DNA of 64,000 nt from Luzula sylvatica (taxonomy: Eukaryota; Streptophyta; Magnoliopsida; Poales; Juncaceae): assembly GCA_946800325.1 (NCBI GenBank), contig CAMPEJ010000024.1, forward strand, positions 62,001 to 126,000, read 5' to 3'. Positions 11,174 through 26,734 of this stretch are shown piece by piece (position 1 is the first letter of the stretch; the number at the start of each line of letters is the position of its first letter). The notes beneath the pieces were generated by a model. It had not been told where the DNA came from. It did no database searches and was given only the letters and a program-made list of their open reading frames with translations. The position numbers and the translations under genes were made by a program.

Positions 11174-14100
11174 TGGTGAAATGTTATGTGGTAAAAGATA
11201 CGATTCAAATGATCTCAAAATACGTTATTTGAACTCCCCAAAGCATAAACAAATTGTTTTGAATCGAAACTCAAACTTTCTTAGTGTTTGTAAATTTTGG
11301 TGAAATGTTATGTGGTAAAAGATACGATTCAAATGATCTCAAAATACGTTATTTGAACTCCCCAAAGAATAAACAGACTGTTTTGAATCGAAAATCAAAC
11401 TTTCTTAGTGTTTGTAAATTTTGGTGAAATGTTATGTGGTAAAAGATATGATTCAAATGATCTAAAAATACGTTATTTGAACTCCCCAAAGCATAAACAA
11501 ATTGTTTTGAATCGAAAAACAAACTTTCTTAGTGTTTGTAAATTATGGTGAAATGTTATGTGGTAAAAGATACGATTCAAATGATCTCAATATACGTTAT
11601 TTGAACTCCCCAAAGCATAAACAGATTGTTTTGAATCGAAAAACAAACTTTCTTAGTATTTGTAAATTTTGGTGAAATGTTATGTGGTAAAAGATACGAT
11701 TCAAATGATCTCAAAATACATTATTTGAACTCCCCAAAGCATAAACAGATTGTTTTGAACCGAAAAACAAACTTTCTTAGTGTTTGTAAATTTTGGTGAA
11801 ATGTTATCTAGTAAAAGATTCGATTCAAATGATCTCAAAATACGTTATTTGAACTCCCCAAAGCATAAACAAATTGTTTTGAATCGAAAAACAAACTTTC
11901 TTAGTGTTTGTAAATTTTGGTGAAATGTTATGTGGTAAAAGATACGATTCAAATGATCTAAAAATACGTTATTTGAACTCCCCAAAGCATAAACAAATTG
12001 TTTTGAATCGAAAAACAAACTTTCTTAGTGTTTGTAAATTTTGGTGAAATGTTATGTGGTAAAAGATACGATTCAAATGATCTCAAAATACGTTATTTGA
12101 ACTCCCCAAAGCATAAACAGATTGTTTTGAATCGAAAAACAAACTTTCTTAGTGTTTGTAAATTTTGGTGAAATGTTATGTAGTAAAAGATACGATTCAA
12201 ATGATCTCAAAATACGTTATTTGAACTCCCCAAAGCATAAACAAATTGTTTTGAATCGAAAAACAAACTTTCTTAGTGTTTGTTAATTTTGGTGAAATGT
12301 TATGTGGTAAAAGATACGATTCAAATGATCTAAAAATACGTTATTTGAACTCCCCAAAGCATAAACAAATTGTTTTGAATCGAAAAACAAACTGTCTTAG
12401 TGTTTGTAAAGTTTGGTGAAATGTTATGTGGTAAAAGATACGATTCAAATGATCTCAAAATACGTTATTTGAACTCCCCAAAGCATAAACAGATTATTTT
12501 GAACCGAAAAACAAACTTTCTTAGTGTTTGTAAATTTTGGTGAAATGTTATGTGGTAAAAGATACGATTCAAATGATCTCAAAGTACGTTATTTGAACTC
12601 CCCAAAGCATAAACAAATTGTTTTGAATCGAAAAACAAACTGTCTTAGTGTTTGTAAATTTTGGTGAAATGTTATGTGGTAAAATATACGATTCAAATGA
12701 TCTCAAAATACGTTATTTGAACTCCCCAAAGCATAAACAAATTGTTTTGAATCGAAAAACAAACTTTCTTAGTGTTTGTAAATTTTGGTGAAATGTTATG
12801 TAGTAAAAGATTCGATTCAAATGATCTCAAAATACGTTATTTGAACTCCCGAAAGCATAAACAAATTGTTTTGAATCGAAAAACAAACTTTCTTAGTGTT
12901 TGTAAATTTTGGTGAAATGTTATGTGGTAAAAGATACGATTCAAATGATCTCAAAATACGTTATTTGAACTCCCCAAAGCATAAACAAATTGTTTTGAAT
13001 CGAAAAACAAACTGTCTTAGTGTTTGTAAATTTTGGTGAAATGTTATGTGGTAAAAGATACGATTCAAATGATCTCAAAATGCGTTATTTGAACTCCCCA
13101 AAGCATAAACAAATTGTTTTGAATCGAAAAACAAACTGTCTTAGTGTTTGTAAATTTTGGTGAAATGTTATGTGGTAATAGATACGATTCAAATGATCTC
13201 AAAATACGTTATTTGAACTCCCCAAAGCATAAACAAATTGTTTTGAATCGAAAAACAAACTGTCTTAGTGTTTGTAAATTTTGGTGAAATGTTATGTAGT
13301 AAAAGATACGATTCAAATGATCTCAAAATACGTTATTTGCACTCCCCAAAGCATAAACAGATTGTTTTGAATCGAAAAACAAACTTTCTTAGGGTTTATA
13401 AATTTTGGTGAAATGTTATGTAGTAAAAGATACGATTCAAATGATCTCAAAATACGTTATTTGCACTCCCCAAAGCATAAACAGATTGTTTTGAATCGAA
13501 AAACAAACTTTCTTAGTGTTTGTAAATTTTGGTGAAATGTTATGTAGAAAAAGATACGATTCAAATGATCTCAAAATACGTTATTTGAACTCCCCAAAGC
13601 ATAAACAAATTGTTTTGAATCGAAAAACAAACTTTCTTAGTGTTTGTAAATTTTGGTGAAATGTTATGTGGTAAAAGATACGATTCAAATGATCTAAAAA
13701 TACGTTATTTGAACTCCCCAAAGCATAAACAAATTGTTTTGAATCGAAAAACAAACTTTCTTAGTGTTTGTAAATTTTGGTGAAATGTTATGTGGTAAAA
13801 GATACGATTCAAATGATCTCAAAATACGTTATTTGAACTCCCCAAAGCATATAAACAGATTGTTTTGAATCGAAAAACAAACTTTCTTAGTGTTTGTAAA
13901 TTTTGGTGAAATGTTATGTGGTAAAAGATACGATGCAAATGATCTCAAAATACGTTATTTGAACTCCCCAAAGCATAAACAGATTGTTTTGAATCGAAAA
14001 ACAAACTTTCTTAGTGTTTGTAAATTTTGGTGAAATGTTATGTAGTAAAAGATACGATTCAAATGATCTCAAAATGCGTTATTTGAACTCCCCAAAGCAT

Positions 14101-16150
14101 AAACAAATTGTTTTGAATCGAAAAACAAACTGTCTTAGTGTTTGTAAATTTTGGTGAAATGTTATGTGGTAAAAGATACGATTCAAATGATCTCAAAATA
14201 CGTTATTTGAACTCCCCAAAGCATAAACAGATTGTTTTGAATCGAAAAACAAACTTTCTTAGTGTTTGTAAATTTTGGTGAAATGTTATGTAGTAAAAGA
14301 TACGATTCAAATGATCTCAAAATACGTTATTTGAACTCCCCAAAGCATAAACAAATTGTTTCGAATCGAAAAACAAACTGTCTTAGTGTTTGTAAATTTT
14401 GGTGAAATGTTATGTGGTAAAAGATACGATTCAAATGATCTCAAAATACGTTATTTGAACTCCCCAAAGCATAAACAGATTGTTTTGAATCGAAAAACAA
14501 ACTTTCTTAGTGTTTGTAAATTTTGGTGAAATGTTATGTAGTAAAAGATACGATTCAAATGATCTCAAAATACGTTATTTGAACTCCCCAAAGCATAAAC
14601 AAATTGTTTTGAATCGAAAAACAAACTTTCTTAGTGTTTGTTAATTTTGGTGAAATGTTATGTGGTAAAAGATAAGATTCAAATGATCTAAAAATAGGTT
14701 ATTTGAACTCCCCAAAGCATAAACAAATTGTTTTGAATCGAAAAACAAACTGTCTTAGTGTTTGTAAATTTTGGTGAAATGTTATGTGGTAAAAGATACG
14801 ATTCAAATGATCTCAAAATACGTTATTTGAACTCCCCAAAGAATAAACAGACTGTTTTGAATCGAAAAACAAACTTTCTTAGTGTTTGTAAATTTTGGTG
14901 AAATGTTATGTGGCAAAAGATACGATTCAAATGATCTCAAAATACGTTATTTGCACTCCCCAAAGCATAAACAGATTGTTTTGAATCGAAAAACAAACTT
15001 TCTTAGTGTTTGTAAATTTTGGTGAAATGTTATGTAGAAAAAGATACGATTCAAATGATCTCAAAATACGTTATTTGAACTCCCCAAAGCATAAACAAAT
15101 TGTTTTGAATCGAAAAACAAACTTTCTTAGTGTTTGTAAATTTTGGTGAAATGTTATGTGGTAAAAGATACGATTCAAATGATCTCAAAATACGTTATTT
15201 GAACTCCCCAAAGCATAAACAGATTATTTTGAACCGAAAAACAAACTTTCTTAGTGTTTGTAAATTTTGGTTAATGTTATGTGGTAAAAGATACGATTCA
15301 AATGATCTCAAAGTACGTTATTTGAACTCCCCAAAGCATAAACAAATTGTTTTGAATCGAAAAACAAACTGTCTTAGTGTTTGTAAATTTTGGTGAAATG
15401 TTATGTGGTAAAAGATACGATTCAAATGATCTCAAAATACGTTATTTGAACTCCCCAAAGCATAAACAAATTGTTTTGAATCGAAAAACAAACTGTCTTA
15501 GTGTTTGTAAATTTTGGTGAAATGTTATGTGGTAATAGATACGATTCAAATGATCTCAAAATACGTTATTTGAACTCCCAAAAGCATAAACAAATTGTTT
15601 TGAATCGAAAAACAAACTTTCTTAGTGTTTGTAAATTTTGGTGAAATGTAATGTGGTAAAAGATACGATTCAAATGATCTCAAAATACGTTATTTGAACT
15701 CCCCAAAGCATAAACAAATTGTTTTCAATCGAAAAACAAACTTTCTTAGTGTTTGTAAATTTTGGTGAAATGTTATGTGGTAAAAGATACGATTCAAATG
15801 ATCTCAAAATACGTTATTTGAACTCCCCAATGCATAAACAGATTGTTTTGAATCGAAAAACAAACTGTCTTAGTGTTTGTAAATTTTGGTGAAATGTTAT
15901 GTAGTAAAAGATACTATTCAAATGATCTCAAAATACGTTATTTGAACTCCCCAAAGCATAAACAAATTGTTTTGAATCGAAAAACAAACTTTCTTAGGGT
16001 TTATAAATTTTGGTGAAATGTTATGTAGTAAAAGATACGATTCAAATGATCTCAAAATACGTTATTTGCACTCCCCAAAGCATAAACAGATTGTTTTGAA
16101 TCGAAAAACAAACTTTCTTAGTGTTTGTAAATTTTGGTGAAATGTTATGT
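11174..16150. repeat. 41-monomer higher-order block (5085 bp), copy 2
   Basis: This copy directly follows copy 1. Homology at 5085-bp offset ends at 16151, where it reads TATGTAGTAA and copy 1 reads TATGTGGTAA. It carries its own 126-bp monomer (near 13849) and 123-bp monomer (near 15269). Part of it (from about 14733) is repeated again near 32222. Confidence 0.9.
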
Positions 16151-16363
16151 AGTAAAAGATACTATTCAAATGATCTCAAAATACGTTATTTGAACTCCCC
16201 AAAGCATAAACAAATTGTTTTGAATCGAAAAACAAACTTTCTTAGTGTTTGTTAATTTTGGTGAAATGTTATGTGGTAAAAGATACGATTCAAATGATCT
16301 AAAAATACGTTATTTGAACTCCCCAAAGCATAAACAAATTGTTTTGAATCGAAAAACAAACTG

Positions 16364-19300
16364 TCTTAGTGTTTGTAAATTTTGGTGAAATGTTATGTAG
16401 TAAAAGATACGATTCAAATGATCTCAAAATACGTTATTTGCACTCCCCAAAGCATAAACAGATTGTTTTGAATCGAAAAACAAACTTTCTTAGGGTTTAT
16501 AAATTTTGGTGAAATGTTATGTAGTAAAAGATACGATTCAAATGATCTCAAAATACGTTATTTGCACTCCCCAAAGCATAAACAGATTGTTTTGAATCGA
16601 AAAACAAACTTTCTTAGTGTTTGTAAATTTTGGTGAAATGTTATGTAGAAAAAGATACGATTCAAATGATCTCAAAATACGTTATTTGAACTCCCCAAAG
16701 CATAAACAAATTGTTTTGAATCGAAAAACAAACTTTCTTAGTGTTTGTAAATTTTGGTGAAATGTTATGTGGTAAAAGATACGATTCAAATGATCTAAAA
16801 ATACGTTATTTGAACTCCCCAAAGCATAAACAAATTGTTTTGAATCGAAAAACAAACTTTCTTAGTGTTTGTAAATTTTGGTGAAATGTTATGTGGTAAA
16901 AGATACGATTCAAATCATCTCAAAATACGTTATTTGAACTCCCCAAAGCATATAAACAGATTGTTTTGAATCGAAAAACAAACTTTCTTAGTGTTTGTAA
17001 ATTTTGGTGAAATGTTATGTAGTAAAAGATACGATTCAAATGATCTCAAAATACGTTATTTGAACTCCCCAAAGCATAAACAGATTGTTTTGAATCGAAA
17101 AACAAACTTTCTTAGTGTTTGTAAATTTTGGTGAAATGTTATGTAGTAAAAGATACGATTCAAATGATCTCAAAATACGTTATTTGAACTCCCCAAAGCA
17201 TAAACAAATTGTTTTGAATCGAAAAACAAACTGTCTTAGTGTTTGTAAATTTTGGTGAAATGTTATGTGGTAAAAGATACGATTCAAATGATCTCAAAAT
17301 ACGTTATTTGAACTCCCCAAAGCATAAACAGATTGTTTTGAATCGAAAAACAAACTTTCTTAGTGTTTGTAAATTTTGGTGAAATGTTATGTAGTAAAAG
17401 ATACGATTCAAATGATCTCAAAATACGTTATTTGAACTCCCCAAAGCATAAACAAATTGTTTCGAATCGAAAAACAAACTGTCTTAGTGTTTGTAAATTT
17501 TGGTGAAATGTTATGTGGTAAAAGATACGATTCAAATGATCTCAAAATACGTTATTTGAACTCCCCAAAGCATAAACAGATTGTTTTGAATCGAAAAACA
17601 AACTTTCTTAGTGTTTGTAAATTTTGGTGAAATGTTATGTAGTAAAAGATACGATTCAAATGATCTCAAAATACGTTATTTGAACTCCCCAAAGCATAAA
17701 CAAATTGTTTTGAATCGAAAAACAAACTTTCTTAGTGTTTGTTAATTTTGGTGAAATGTTATGTGGTAAAAGATAAGATTCAAATGATCTAAAAATACGT
17801 TATTTGAACTCCCCAAAGCATAAACAAATTGTTTTGAATCGAAAAACAAACTGTCTTAGTGTTTGTAAATTTTGGTGAAATGTTATGTGGTAAAATATAC
17901 GATTCAAATGATCTCAAAATACGTTATTTGAACTCCCCAAAGAATAAACAGACTGTTTTGAATCGAAAAACAAACTTTCTTAGTGTTTGTTAATTTTGGT
18001 GAAATGTTATGTGTTAAAAGATACGATTCAAATGATCTAAAAATACGTTATTTGAACTCCCCAAAGCATAAACAAATTGTTTTGAATCGAAAAACAAACT
18101 GTCTTAGTGTTTGTAAATTTTGGTGAAATGTTATGTGGTAAAAGATACGATTCAAATGATCTCAAAATACGTTATTTGAACTCCCCAAAGAATAAACAGA
18201 CTGTTTTGAATCGAAAAACAAACTTTCTTAGTGTTTGTAAATTTTGGTGAAATGTTATGTGGCAAAAGATACGATTCAAATGATCTAAAAATACGTTATT
18301 TGAACTCCCCAAAGCATAAACAAATTGTTTTGAATCGAAAAACAAACATTCTTAGTGTTTGTAAATTATGGTGAAATGTTATGTGGTAAAAGATACGATT
18401 CAAATGATCTCAAAATACGTTATTTGAACTCCCCAAAGCATAAACAGATTGTTTTGAATCGAAAAACAAACTTTCTTAGTATTTGTAAATTTTGGTGAAA
18501 TGTTATGTGGTAAAAGATACGATTCAAATGATCTCAAAATACATTATTTGAACTCCCCAAAGCATAAACAGATTGTTTTGAATCGAAAAACAAACTTTCT
18601 TAGTGTTTGTAAATTTTGGTGAAATGTTATGTAGTAAAAGATTCGATTCAAATGATCTCAAAATACGTTATTTGAACTCCCCAAAGCATAAACAAATTGT
18701 TTTGAATCGAAAAACAAACTTTCTTAGTGTTTGTAAATTTTGGTGAAATGTTATGTGGTAAAAGATACGATTCAAATGATCTCAAAATACGTTATTTGAA
18801 CTCCCCAAAGCATAAACAAATTGTTTTGAATCGAAAAACAAACTGTCTTAGTGTTTGTAAATTTTGGTGAAATGTTATGTGGTAAAAGATACGATTCAAA
18901 TGATCTCAAAATGCGTTATTTGAACTCCCCAAAGCATAAACAAATTATTTTGAATCGAAAAACAAACTTTCTTAGTGTTTGTAAATTTTGGTGAAATGTA
19001 ATGTGGTAAAAGATACGATTCAAATGATCTCAAAATACGTTATTTGAACTCCCCAAAGCATAAACAAATTGTTTTGAATCGAAAAACAAACTTTCTTAGT
19101 GTTTGTAAATTTTGGTGAAATGTTATGTGGTAAAAGATACGATTCAAATGATCTCAAAATACGTTATTTGAACTCCCCAATGCATAAACAGATTGTTTTG
19201 AATCGAAAAACAAACTTTCTTAGGGTTTATAAATTTTGGTGAAATGTTATGTAGTAAAAGATACGATTCAAATGATCTCAAAATACGTTATTTGAACTCC

Positions 19301-21400
19301 CCAAAGCATAAACAGATTGTTTTGAATCGAAAAACAAACTTTCTTAGTGTTTGTAAATTTTGGTGAAATGTTATGTGGTAAAAGATACGATTCAAATGAT
19401 CTCAAAATACGTTATTTGAACTCCCCAAAGCATAAACAGATTGTTTTGAATCGAAAATCAAACTTTCTTAGTGTTTGTAAATTTTGGTGAAATGTTATGT
19501 GGTAAAAGATACGATTCAAATGATCTCAAAATACGTTATTTCAACTCCCCAAAGAATAAACAGACTGTTTTGAATCGAAAAACAAACGTTCTTAGTGTTT
19601 GTAAATTTTGGTGAAATGTTATGTGGTAAAAGATACGATTCAAATGATCTCAAAATACATTATTTGAACTCCCCAAAGCATAAACAGATTGTTTTGAATC
19701 GAAAAACAAACTTTCTTAGTGTTTGTAAATTTTGGTGAAATGTTATGTAGTAAAAGATACGATTCAAATGATCTCAACATACGTTATTTGAACTCCCCAA
19801 AGCATAAACAAATTGTTTTGAATCGAAAAACAAACTTTCTTAGTGTTTGTTAATTTTGGTGAAATGTTATGTGGTAAAAGATACGATTCAAATGATCTAA
19901 AAATACGTTATTTGAACTCCCCAAAGCATAAACAAATTGTTTTGAATCGAAAAACAAACTGTCTTAGTGTTTGTAAATTTTGGTGAAATGTTATGTGGTA
20001 AAAGATACGATTCAAATGATCTCAAAATACGTTATTTGAACTCCCCAAAGCATAAACAGACTGTTTTGAATCGAAAAACAAACTTTCTTAGTGTTTGTAA
20101 ATTTTGGTGAAATGTTATGTGGTAAAAGATACGATTCAAATGATCTCAAAATACGTTATTTGAACTCCCCAAAGCATAAACAGATTGTTTTGAATCGAAA
20201 AACAAACTTTCTTAGTGTTTGTAAATTTTGGTGAAATGTTATGTAGTAATAGATACGATTCAAATGATCTCAAAATACGTTATTTGAACTCCCCAAAGCA
20301 TAAACAAATTGTTTTGAATCGAAAAACAAACTTTCTTAGTGTTTGTTAATTTTGGTGAAATGTTATGTGGTAAAAGATACGATTCAAATGATCTAAAAAT
20401 ACGTTATTTGAACTCCCCAAAGCATAAACAAATTGTTTTGAATCGAAAAACAAACTGTCTTAGTGTTTGTAAATTTTGGTGAAATGTTATGTGGTAAAAG
20501 ATACGATTCAAATGATCTCAAAATACGTTATTTGAACTCCCCAAAGAATAAACAGACTGTTTTGAATCGAAAAACAAACTTTCTTAGTGTTTGTAAATTT
20601 TGGTGAAATGTTATGTGGCAAAAGATACGATTCAAATGATCTAAAAATACGTTATTTGAACTCCCCAAAGCATAAACAAATTGTTTTGAATCGAAAAACA
20701 AACTTTCTTAGTGTTTGTAAATTATGGTGAAATGTTATGTGGTAAAAGATACGATTCAAATGATCTCAAAATACGTTATTTGAACTCCCCAAAGCATAAA
20801 CAGATTGTTTTGAATCGAAAAACAAACTTTCTTAGTGTTTGTAAATTTTGGTGAAATGTTATGTAGTAAAAGATTCGATTCAAATGATCTCAAAATACGT
20901 TATTTGAACTCCCCAAAGCATAAACAAATTGTTTTGAATCGAAAAACAAACTTTCTTAGTGTTTGTAAATTTTGGTGAAATGTTATGTGGTAAAAGATAC
21001 GATTCAAATGATCTCAAAATACGTTATTTGAACTCCCCAAAGCATAAACAAATTGTTTTGAATCGAAAAACAAACTGTCTTAGTGTTTGTAAAATTTGGT
21101 GAAATGTTATGTGGTAAAAGATACGATTCAAATGATCTCAAAATGCGTTATTTGAACTCCCCAAAGCATAAACAAATTGTTTTGAATCGAAAAACAAACT
21201 TTCTTAGTGTTTGTAAATTTTGGTGAAATGTAATGTGGTAAAAGATACGATTCAAATGATCTCAAAATACGTTATTTGAACTCCCCAAAGCATAAACAAA
21301 TTGTTTTGAATCGAAAAACAAACTTTCTTAGTGTTTGTAAATTTTGGTGAAATGTTATGTGGTAAAAGATACGATTCAAATGATCTCAAAATACGTTATT
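16364..21400. repeat. 43-monomer higher-order block (period 5334 bp), copy 1
   Basis: This segment matches 21698-26734 at an offset of 5334 bp (43 x 124 plus 2). The two extra bases come from a CATATAAAC monomer near 16949. Diagnostic shared markers are AAATCATCTC (16911/22245), GTGTTAAAAG, CTCAACATACG (about 19775/25109), AAACGTTCTTAG (19587/24921) and GTAGTAATAG (20241/25575). Private changes include AACATTCTTAG near 18347 and TTTCAACTCC near 19540. The empty site for the SINE seen at 35374 is at 17872-17884. Confidence 0.9.
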
Positions 21401-21697
21401 TGAACTCCCCAATGCATAAACAGATTGTTTTGAATCGAAAAACAAACTTTCTTAGTGTTTGTAAATTTTGGTGAAATGTTATGTGGTAAAAGATACGATT
21501 CAAATGATCTCAAAATACGTTATTTGAACTCCCCAAAGCATAAACAGATTGTTTTGAATCGAAAAACAAACTTTCTTAGTGTTTGTAAATTTTGGTGAAA
21601 TGTTATGTGGTAAAAGATACGATTCAAATGATCTCAAAATACGTTATTTGAACTCCCCAAAGCATAAACAGATTGTTTTGAATCGAAAAACAAACTT

Positions 21698-24600
21698 TCT
21701 TAGTGTTTGTAAATTTTGGTGAAATGTTATGTAGTAAAAGATACGATTCAAATGATCTCAAAATACGTTATTTGCACTCCCCAAAGCATAAACAGATTGT
21801 TTTGAATCGAAAAACAAACTTTCTTAGGGTTTATAAATTTTGGTGAAATGTTATGTAGTAAAAGATACGATTCAAATGATCTCAAAATACGTTATTTGCA
21901 CTCCCCAAAGCATAAACAGATTGTTTTGAATCGAAAAACAAACTTTCTTAGTGTTTGTAAATTTTGGTGAAATGTTATGTAGAAAAAGATACGATTCAAA
22001 TGATCTCAAAATACGTTATTTGAACTCCCCAAAGCATAAACAAATTGTTTTGAATCGAAAAACAAACTTTCTTAGTGTTTGTAAATTTTGGTGAAATGTT
22101 ATGTGGTAAAAGATACGATTCAAATGATCTAAAAATACGTTATTTGAACTCCCCAAAGCATAAACAAATTGTTTTGAATCGAAAAACAAACTTTCTTAGT
22201 GTTTGTAAATTTTGGTGAAATGTTATGTGGTAAAAGATACGATTCAAATCATCTCAAAATACGTTATTTGAACTCCCCAAAGCATATAAACAGATTGTTT
22301 TGAATCGAAAAACAAACTTTCTTAGTGTTTGTAAATTTTGGTGAAATGTTATGTAGTAAAAGATACGATTCAAATGATCTCAAAATACGTTATTTGAACT
22401 CCCCAAAGCATAAACAGATTGTTTTGAATCGAAAAACAAACTTTCTTAGTGTTTGTAAATTTTGGTGAAATGTTATGTAGTAAAAGATACGATTCAAATG
22501 ATCTCAAAATACGTTATTTGAACTCCCCAAAGCATAAACAAATTGTTTTGAATCGAAAAACAAACTGTCTTAGTGTTTGTAAATTTTGGTGAAATGTTAT
22601 GTGGTAAAAGATACGATTCAAATGATCTCAAAATACGTTATTTGAACTCCCCAAAGCATAAACAGATTGTTTTGAATCGAAAAACAAACTTTCTTAGTGT
22701 TTGTAAATTTTGGTGAAATGTTATGTAGTAAAAGATACGATTCAAATGATCTCAAAATACGTTATTTGAACTCCCCAAAGCATAAACAAATTGTTTCGAA
22801 TCGAAAAACAAACTGTCTTAGTGTTTGTAAATTTTGGTGAAATGTTATGTGGTAAAAGATACGATTCAAATGATCTCAAAATACGTTATTTGAACTCCCC
22901 AAAGCATAAACAGATTGTTTTGAATCGAAAAACAAACTTTCTTAGTGTTTGTAAATTTTGGTGAAATGTTATGTAGTAAAAGATACGATTCAAATGATCT
23001 CAAAATACGTTATTTGAACTCCCCAAAGCATAAACAAATTGTTTTGAATCGAAAAACAAACTTTCTTAGTGTTTGTTAATTTTGGTGAAATGTTATGTGG
23101 TAAAAGATAAGATTCAAATGATCTAAAAATACGTTATTTGAACTCCCCAAAGCATAAACAAATTGTTTTGAATCGAAAAACAAACTGTCTTAGTGTTTGT
23201 AAATTTTGGTGAAATGTTATGTGGTAAAATATACGATTCAAATGATCTCAAAATACGTTATTTGAACTCCCCAAAGAATAAACAGACTGTTTTGAATCGA
23301 AAAACAAACTTTCTTAGTGTTTGTTAATTTTGGTGAAATGTTATGTGTTAAAAGATACGATTCAAATGATCTAAAAATACGTTATTTGAACTCCCCAAAG
23401 CATAAACAAATTGTTTTGAATCGAAAAACAAACTGTCTTAGTGTTTGTAAATTTTGGTGAAATGTTATGTGGTAAAAGATACGATTCAAATGATCTCAAA
23501 ATACGTTATTTGAACTCCCCAAAGAATAAACAGACTGTTTTGAATCGAAAAACAAACTTTCTTAGTGTTTGTAAATTTTGGTGAAATGTTATGTGGCAAA
23601 AGATACGATTCAAATGATCTAAAAATACGTTATTTGAACTCCCCAAAGCATAAACAAATTGTTTTGAATCGAAAAACAAACTTTCTTAGTGTTTGTAAAT
23701 TATGGTGAAATGTTATGTGGTAAAAGATACGATTCAAATGATCTCAAAATACGTTATTTGAACTCCCCAAAGCATAAACAGATTGTTTTGAATCGAAAAA
23801 CAAACTTTCTTAGTATTTGTAAATTTTGGTGAAATGTTATGTGGTAAAAGATACGATTCAAATGATCTCAAAATACATTATTTGAACTCCCCAAAGCATA
23901 AACAGATTGTTTTGAATCGAAAAACAAACTTTCTTAGTGTTTGTAAATTTTGGTGAAATGTTATGTAGTAAAAGATTCGATTCAAATGATCTCAAAATAC
24001 GTTATTTGAACTCCCCAAAGCATAAACAAATTGTTTTGAATCGAAAAACAAACTTTCTTAGTGTTTGTAAATTTTGGTGAAATGTTATGTGGTAAAAGAT
24101 ACGATTCAAATGATCTCAAAATACGTTATTTGAACTCCCCAAAGCATAAACAAATTGTTTTGAATCGAAAAACAAACTGTCTTAGTGTTTGTAAATTTTG
24201 GTGAAATGTTATGTGGTAAAAGATACGATTCAAATGATCTCAAAATGCGTTATTTGAACTCCCCAAAGCATAAACAAATTATTTTGAATCGAAAAACAAA
24301 CTTTCTTAGTGTTTGTAAATTTTGGTGAAATGTAATGTGGTAAAAGATACGATTCAAATGATCTCAAAATACGTTATTTGAACTCCCCAAAGCATAAACA
24401 AATTGTTTTGAATCGAAAAACAAACTTTCTTAGTGTTTGTAAATTTTGGTGAAATGTTATGTGGTAAAAGATACGATTCAAATGATCTCAAAATACGTTA
24501 TTTGAACTCCCCAATGCATAAACAGATTGTTTTGAATCGAAAAACAAACTTTCTTAGGGTTTATAAATTTTGGTGAAATGTTATGTAGTAAAAGATACGA

Positions 24601-26734
24601 TTCAAATGATCTCAAAATACGTTATTTGAACTCCCCAAAGCATAAACAGATTGTTTTGAATCGAAAAACAAACTTTCTTAGTGTTTGTAAATTTTGGTGA
24701 AATGTTATGTGGTAAAAGATACGATTCAAATGATCTCAAAATACGTTATTTGAACTCCCCAAAGCATAAACAGATTGTTTTGAATCGAAAATCAAACTTT
24801 CTTAGTGTTTGTAAATTTTGGTGAAATGTTATGTGGTAAAAGATACGATTCAAATGATCTCAAAATACGTTATTTGAACTCCCCAAAGAATAAACAGACT
24901 GTTTTGAATCGAAAAACAAACGTTCTTAGTGTTTGTAAATTTTGGTGAAATGTTATGTGGTAAAAGATACGATTCAAATGATCTCAAAATACATTATTTG
25001 AACTCCCCAAAGCATAAACAGATTGTTTTGAATCGAAAAACAAACTTTCTTAGTGTTTGTAAATTTTGGTGAAATGTTATGTAGTAAAAGATACGATTCA
25101 AATGATCTCAACATACGTTATTTGAACTCCCCAAAGCATAAACAAATTGTTTTGAATCGAAAAACAAACTTTCTTAGTGTTTGTTAATTTTGGTGAAATG
25201 TTATGTGGTAAAAGATACGATTCAAATGATCTAAAAATACGTTATTTGAACTCCCCAAAGCATAAACAAATTGTTTTGAATCGAAAAACAAACTGTCTTA
25301 GTGTTTGTAAATTTTGGTGAAATGTTATGTGGTAAAAGATACGATTCAAATGATCTCAAAATACGTTATTTGAACTCCCCAAAGCATAAACAGACTGTTT
25401 TGAATCGAAAAACAAACTTTCTTAGTGTTTGTAAATTTTGGTGAAATGTTATGTGGTAAAAGATACGATTCAAATGATCTCAAAATACGTTATTTGAACT
25501 CCCCAAAGCATAAACAGATTGTTTTGAATCGAAAAACAAACTTTCTTAGTGTTTGTAAATTTTGGTGAAATGTTATGTAGTAATAGATACGATTCAAATG
25601 ATCTCAAAATACGTTATTCGAACTCCCCAAAGCATAAACAAATTGTTTTGAATCGAAAAACAAACTTTCTTAGTGTTTGTTAATTTTGGTGAAATGTTAT
25701 GTGGTAAAAGATACGATTCAAATGATCTAAAAATACGTTATTTGAACTCCCCAAAGCATAAACAAATTGTTTTGAATCGAAAAACAAACTGTCTTAGTGT
25801 TTGTAAATTTTGGTGAAATGTTATGTGGTAAAAGATACGATTCAAATGATCTCAAAATACGTTATTTGAACTCCCCAAAGAATAAACAGACTGTTTTGAA
25901 TCGAAAAACAAACTTTCTTAGTGTTTGTAAATTTTGGTGAAATGTTATGTGGCAAAAGATACGATTCAAATGATCTAAAAATACGTTATTTGAACTCCCC
26001 AAAGCATAAACAAATTGTTTTGAATCGAAAAACAAACTTTCTTAGTGTTTGTAAATTATGGTGAAATGTTATGTGGTAAAAGATACGATTCAAATGATCT
26101 CAAAATACGTTATTTGAACTCCCCAAAGCATAAACAGATTGTTTTGAATCGAAAAACAAACTTTCTTAGTGTTTGTAAATTTTGGTGAAATGTTATGTAG
26201 TAAAAGATTCGATTCAAATGATCTCAAAATACGTTATTTGAACTCCCCAAAGCATAAACAAATTGTTTTGAATCGAAAAACAAACTTTCTTAGTGTTTGT
26301 AAATTTTGGTGAAATGTTATGTGGTAAAAGATACGATTCAAATGATCTCAAAATACGTTATTTGAACTCCCCAAAGCATAAACAAATTGTTTTGAATCGA
26401 AAAACAAACTGTCTTAGTGTTTGTAAATTTTGGTGAAATGTTATGTGGTAAAAGATACGATTCAAATGATCTCAAAATGCGTTATTTGAACTCCCCAAAG
26501 CATAAACAAATTGTTTTGAATCGAAAAACAAACTTTCTTAGTGTTTGTAAATTTTGGTGAAATGTAATGTGGTAAAAGATACGATTCAAATGATCTCAAA
26601 ATACGTTATTTGAACTCCCCAAAGCATAAACAAATTGTTTTGAATCGAAAAACAAACTTTCTTAGTGTTTGTAAATTTTGGTGAAATGTTATGTGGTAAA
26701 AGATACGATTCAAATGATCTCAAAATACGTTATT
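21698..26734. repeat. 43-monomer higher-order block (period 5334 bp), copy 2
   Basis: This is the second copy of 16364-21400, in the same orientation, with a second 126-bp monomer (CATATAAAC near 22283). A 297-bp stretch of ordinary monomers (21401-21697) lies between the matching parts. The private change TTATTCGAAC at 25615 marks the start of a further local duplication. The empty SINE site here is 23206-23218. Confidence 0.88.
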